Below the pieces are notes generated by a model that saw only the letters and a list, made by a program, of their open reading frames with translations, was not told where the DNA came from and did no database searches. Shown piece by piece: positions 59,438 to 64,000 of a DNA stretch of 64,000 nt (position 1 is the stretch's first letter; the number at the start of each line of letters is the position of its first letter). Source of the DNA: Pyrenophora tritici-repentis (Eukaryota; Ascomycota; Dothideomycetes; Pleosporales; Pleosporaceae); NCBI RefSeq assembly GCF_003171515.1, contig NC_089390.1, positions 9,490,274-9,554,273 on the forward strand, read 5' to 3'. A program made the translations under genes and the position numbers.

Positions 59438-62400
59438 TACAGTCACGTCGGAAGTGGTTCCGATCGAATGAGTGCAGGAGCTGCTGGAGAGACAGAGACT
59501 GGACCGAAGAGCTGCAAGCAAGCGTCGACAGAGAGATAGATGCGACCCTGAAAAAGACGGCGGCGAAGACTCTTCACAATGGCTGAGCGAACAGGTAGAC
59601 TGAGATGCAGAGAAGAAGGTTGCTCTAGGCAGGGTCAGCTTTTATCATAACCGACAAGCTTGACGCTAGCCATTTCTGGCAATGAGCCATGAGTTTTGGG
59701 CGAGGAGTATGAGAGCAGACCTCGCGGAGATTGCGAGTAAGTTTCGACCAAGTTGTGCGCAAGTGCGGGGGAGGAGCTTCGGTGTTGTAGTGGTGCCAAG
59801 CCCGTGGAAGTGAGGGAGTGAAAGGGGCTTACCAGATCGTAAATGTCAAACTTTTTTGCAATGTGCGGGACTGGTAGTGACTCCAAAGCTGCTGGGGGTT
59901 AGTACATGGCTTAATGTAACATGGGGGGCTGTGGGGAGATGGGATGAATGACTGACCTGCGGAAAGCTACAAAGAATGTGGCCACTGATGCGTATTGGTG
60001 AGAAAGAAGTGAAGAAGAGTGAGGAGTAGAAGAAGAGGAAGAAGAAGAGAGAAGACAGGATGAGAGGAGTTGTTGTAGCCGCCACTGGCGTCCGGGCGTC
60101 GGTGGTGGAGAGGAAGGGGCAGTCGCGATGATGGGTCGACTGACGACGCCGAAAAGCTGGGTAGGGCAACATCGACCTTGACGAGGAAGCTGCCAAGGAG
60201 AGACGGGGGCAGCGGAGAAAAGAGCTTACCTGTCTGATGACTGGTGACTGGTGTTGAAGCAACAGCAGACGGACGCGGGTATACACAGGAACGGCAGCAC
60301 TTGCACTTGTGGTATCGTCGCTTCTCAGTTTGGACAGACGTCAAGCCGTGGTTAGGTAATACTGCAGAAAGAGCTGTTTCAATAGTGATGTCAGGGGAAT
60401 GTTGCTTGTGGGAGAGGACGCAGTGCGCGTTGTTCTGTCCCACTCGCCTCGGTGGGAGAGTCGAGCTCTTATACGACTAGTAGGGACAAGATTCTGTGTT
60501 GATATGCACAAGCCCAGGGACATGGTCTTGCGAAGCGCTGCACGTTGATCGCAGATGTGCGAGGCCGCAGCACTGTGTACTCTTGCCCGCCTCCCCATCA
60601 AGGCAGCCATACCTCTCTGAGACGAGTGTGTAGCAGGAAGACGACAGGGCGTTCCCCTACAGGTTTCTGGCCTTGTGCTGACTCCACAGCGGCAACAGCC
60701 CATGCAGCCATACCGCCCTTGCAGCAAGCAGGGCTCCAGGGCTGAGGGCTTCAACGTCATTGTTTGTTGCTGCAAAGCTCGGGGCTGGCTTGGGCAATGT
60801 CGTCGTGGTCGTGCTTTCTTCCGTCTCCTGCCAGGGACTCGACACGTCGTTTCCTCAATCCCACACACCCACCACACACCTACCCGCTCTCGGAAACACG
60901 CAGCGGAAGCACCCGGACAATCAGACGTGCAGAGAGCTCCTTTTGACGGCCAACTAGCCTCGCATCATGTTAGTCCGGCTACACAAAAGGGCCAAATCTC
61001 TCACCATGTCCTATAGCCAAACCTCTGTCAACCTGTAGAGGGCTCCAAGTAGGATGGCGGTGATGCATCTGCAGCACGCTTGTAACCCGTGCAGCAATCC
61101 GGCGCAGTGCAGCCAGTGTCGGCTGTGAAGCGGCAGATTAACGTCGACAGATGAAAGCGACGCCCCACTCAACGACGTCGAGGGAGGAGCGCCTTGATGC
61201 GACGACCGTGGTCGTACGCAAACCCCAGGCCGACAGCTCTATTTCTGAAGTTATCCAGCCTGAGCGAGTTCCCTCCATCTGCAGCGGCAATGCATATGCA
61301 AGGGCGTGTCCGCAGCGCCGGGCTGGCCTCACCCCCTCTTGAGAAGCGTCACTTTACTACGAGACAGGTGTGCATCGTGTACGAGGCCAAAGCCAGAAGT
61401 AAAGTACTAGTAGCACTGTGAGGTGCGAATCACTCTTGTCAAGGCCATAGTACGAAACCTAGTGAGGAAGTCGGTGCTAGCCCGCTTGCCATCTCGTCTT
61501 GTCGGATTGCTCTGTAAACGGCCGCTTGAACATGTACTGTGCGCTGAAGTGATACAGACCTCACGAATGGAGAGGTATCTGCCGCCTCGCGTGTTGCGTG
61601 GGCGCAAGCGCACTGATTACTGTGTCGCATGTCTCTGTAAGCAGCTATCCGAACGGTTATTCGGCTGTTGAGTCGGGTGTCATTGGCCTCGTGGCAGTGT
61701 GCCGACATGGCAGACTGAAGAAACGGTCCAGTGTCTAGAACCTCTGGAATGAGATGAGGTTCTGACATCCATGTAAAGGTGGCGTTTGGACAGGCAGCTA
61801 TTCGCCCGCCTCACATGGCAAGCCTGTCTGTAAGGACCTCTTCAGGAGCTGTGCATGCCGTGCACCGTTGAAGCTGCATGTTCCTCCTTCGCATACAGGC
61901 GGATCCGACGGCTCTCAGTTTGTACAGACCTGCTTGACCGTTGCTTCGTTACGACTCTGCTGATGTTACCCAGTTCAACCTCAAACCTGGCTTCCGGATC
62001 ACCTCGCTACCATCAGCACAAAGGGGGAGAAACGGGGCGCAACGGCTCCTTCCATTCGTATCCGCGACGTGGTACAGACGCAGAATAGGACGCCCCGTAT
62101 GAGCCTCGCAAGGGTCCATGGCGTTTCGAAACACTGCGTTACCGTCCTGCTAGGTATCGAGCCAGACGCCCCACACATGCTCAAGTTGTGGCGATGTGGG
62201 ACTGGCCCTCGTTGGTTACCGTCAGGTGTCTGGATATGCCATGCGCGACCAGGAAAACTCAGAAGAAGACGCTTCCCCGGGTCTGTTGTGCGCTTCTTTA
62301 TCGTACGCATGCTGATGCTGCCTTATATAACCATATATGTCTGCACCTTTGAGCAATTAGGGCTCGCCACGCAACAGTTTGCGAGCCAATGCAGCATGTT

Positions 62401-62947
62401 GGGGGCCGTCTTTTCGCCTCGTGATGGTCAGAGTTTGTCGTGAATTATCGCGGCGCAGGAACAGTCTAAAAACAGTCATGGCTGAGCCCCAAGTTGCAGA
62501 TTGTTTTGTACGTAGGCGACAGGGTGAGGTTTGCAGAAGACATGAGGTTTGCGGGAGACGATCCCAATGACAGTCACAGCGTGCTATCCACCAATCGGGG
62601 CGGTGGACCAGGGCTAGCGGACGTTTGGTCTACCACGGCAGGGCCGCACAGCATTAGACTGTGCAGAGCTCAACACTGTCCTGATACAGCTTGACATCAC
62701 CTGAGCAAGGTACGCGCATCAGTCCTGAGAATTGGTAATGATAATCTATTGTATGGTTAATTAACAACAGAAAATATGTAAAGTGGTGAGTGGTCAAACT
62801 TCCGTGGGCGGACTCTAGGCAACAAACCGAACCCTCTACCATCCACCACGGAATGCTGTCGTTGCTTCAAACGCCGTCGCAAAATAAAATGCACATGCAA
62901 GAACAGCCTTTCTAAACCGTTGTCTTTATATCTCATCATCATCATCA
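59438..62947. other. gene-poor region, about 3.5 kb
   Basis: The part nearest 59437 is probably the long 5' leader and promoter of the RNA-binding protein, with GA-rich tracts near 60000-60060. From 60480 to 62900 I see no frame with family similarity or codon bias, no tRNA and no obvious repeat. Confidence 0.5.
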
Positions 62948-62951
62948 TCAT
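62932..62951. repeat. (CAT)n microsatellite
   Basis: About six CAT units overlap the stop codon and 3' end of the P450 reductase gene. Confidence 0.8.
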
Positions 62952-64000
62952 GACCAAACATCTTCCTGGTATTGATTCGACGCCCTCATTGCCTTGACAA
63001 TTTCCTCTCCCTTTGTCTCTGGTACATTGCGGTATTTGGAGATGATCTTGCCGAGTAGGACATTTACTTCACGGGCCATGTGTGCGGCATCACCGCAGAC
63101 GTAGAAGTAGGCCTTTTGCTCGAGCAGCCTGTTCACCTCTTCGCCCGCCTCCTCAAGCTTGTGCTGAACGTAGACCTTGTTAGGGCCGTCTCGCGAAAAG
63201 GCAGTATGCATTTCGAAGTTGTCGCCCATGATATCCTTATATTGCTGCATTCATGTTAGTAAAAGTTGGAAGTTTCTAGTTGTGACGATTACGTACCTCC
63301 CACTCCTTGGCGTACATGAAGTCCTCTGATTGTTTTCTGCATCCGAAGAAAAGAATGGTCTTGCCCACAGTTTGTCCGGCCTTTGTTTGCGCGGCTCGCT
63401 CCTGGACGAAAGCACGGAAAGGTGCGACACCAGTACCAGGACCAACCATGATGATAGGCTTTGATGGATCTGAGGGGAGCTTGAAGTTTGAGTGGCGGAC
63501 ATGTACCGGGACGTGGATACCATCGTACTTGTTGCGCGGTCCCGTGATAGCGTAGTCTAGGCCATGCGGATCCGGGTTGGGGTCGCCATGTTGCTTTTGC
63601 TTCAGCGCCAGAAGATAGTTGGTAGTGACTCCCTTGAGGGCATATGGTGCACCGGGCTTCTCGATGGATTCGACAACAGCAGTAATAGAGATCTTGTCTT
63701 TCTGGACCAGCGAAGATGAAGAGATGGAGTAGTAGCGGGGTTGAATCTTGACCATGGTCTCAAACAAGAAGCTGAAGGGAATCTTGTCCCACGTTACGCC
63801 CTTGCCAACAATCTCGAGGAGCTGTCCCAGGTTCAGGTTGCGATCGGTGACTTGCTCCTTGAAGTAGTCCTTGTCGCTACCAAGTTTCACCAATTCAGCC
63901 TTGATATCATCGTTGGGTGCGAACTGAGCCATTACAGAAACGAGTTGACGGGATACAGCAGCGTTGATTTCAATGTGGAAACGGACGGCGGCATCGTAGG
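62948..64000 (-). CDS. cprA: NADPH-cytochrome P450 reductase, C-terminal part (5' end beyond window)
   Basis: Minus-strand exons 64000-63297 and 63244-62948 (52-bp intron) encode the last 332 or so residues; the frame is open at the right edge. The enzyme passes electrons from NADPH through FAD and FMN to ER cytochromes P450 and other acceptors. Visible are the FAD motif PRYYSISSSSLV, the GVTTNYL loop and the NADPH-ribose/pyrophosphate motif VGPGTGVAPFRAFVQER. ILFFGCRKQSEDFMYAKEWE follows, then YVCGDAAHMAREV and the conserved terminus ending EDVWS. The FMN domain and membrane anchor should lie to the right of the window. The symbol follows Aspergillus usage. Confidence 0.93.

Noticed and set aside
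62069..62443. 124-codon plus frame in the 60-63 kb gene-poor region
   Set aside because: No family resemblance or codon bias; Arg/Cys/Trp content is typical of random frames.

Overview
This is a 64 kb piece of a filamentous ascomycete nuclear genome. Most genes contain 46-103 bp introns with GTRNGT donors, CTRAC-like branch points and YAG acceptors. The products include fungal hallmarks: homocitrate synthase of the alpha-aminoadipate lysine pathway, a HET-domain gene, a fungal NLR, a Dal5/Liz1-type permease and a GPI-tailed GH79 enzyme. The style of the accessory genes suggests a Dothideomycete, possibly Pleosporales, but that placement is inference and no marker gene settles it.

Layout. 0.6-6.1 kb: a 65-aa unknown protein, a SLAC1/Mae1/SSU1-type transporter and an MFS permease, all on the minus strand. 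7.0-8.2 kb: a 2OG-Fe(II) oxygenase divergent from the MFS gene. 8.7-11.1 kb: a decayed HET gene and an AT-rich palindromic element. 11.5-12.2 kb: thioredoxin with a mitochondrial presequence. 13.3-15.8 kb: a large disordered protein. 18.5-29.4 kb: core genes, namely Nuf2, homocitrate synthase, IPP isomerase, a GNAT acetyltransferase and an F-box-like protein. 30.0-31.9 kb: wreckage of a DUF3176-type membrane protein. 34.9-36.7 kb: GH79. 38.9-46.7 kb: an accessory island with a 158-bp hAT-type MITE, an intronless 2OG oxygenase and a NACHT-ankyrin-SPRY NLR broken by an in-frame stop. 47.1-49.1 kb: two unknown proteins. 50-64 kb: core genes eIF2B-alpha, RIO2 kinase, the proteasome subunit Rpn1, an MSSP/RBMS-like RNA-binding protein and the 3' part of NADPH-cytochrome P450 reductase, which runs off the right edge.

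Main pattern. The core genes Nuf2, homocitrate synthase, IPP isomerase, eIF2B-alpha, RIO2 and Rpn1 splice into uninterrupted frames. The self/non-self-type genes (HET, NLR) and the DUF3176 relic carry premature TAA/TAG codons, mostly explicable as CAA/CAG to TAA/TAG changes (CpA to TpA, the direction of repeat-induced point mutation). The relic and the NLR also show frame breaks. I found no polyketide or peptide synthetase, no CRISPR, no rRNA gene and no convincing tRNA gene. All splice sites were placed by eye from consensus sites, frame and family similarity.
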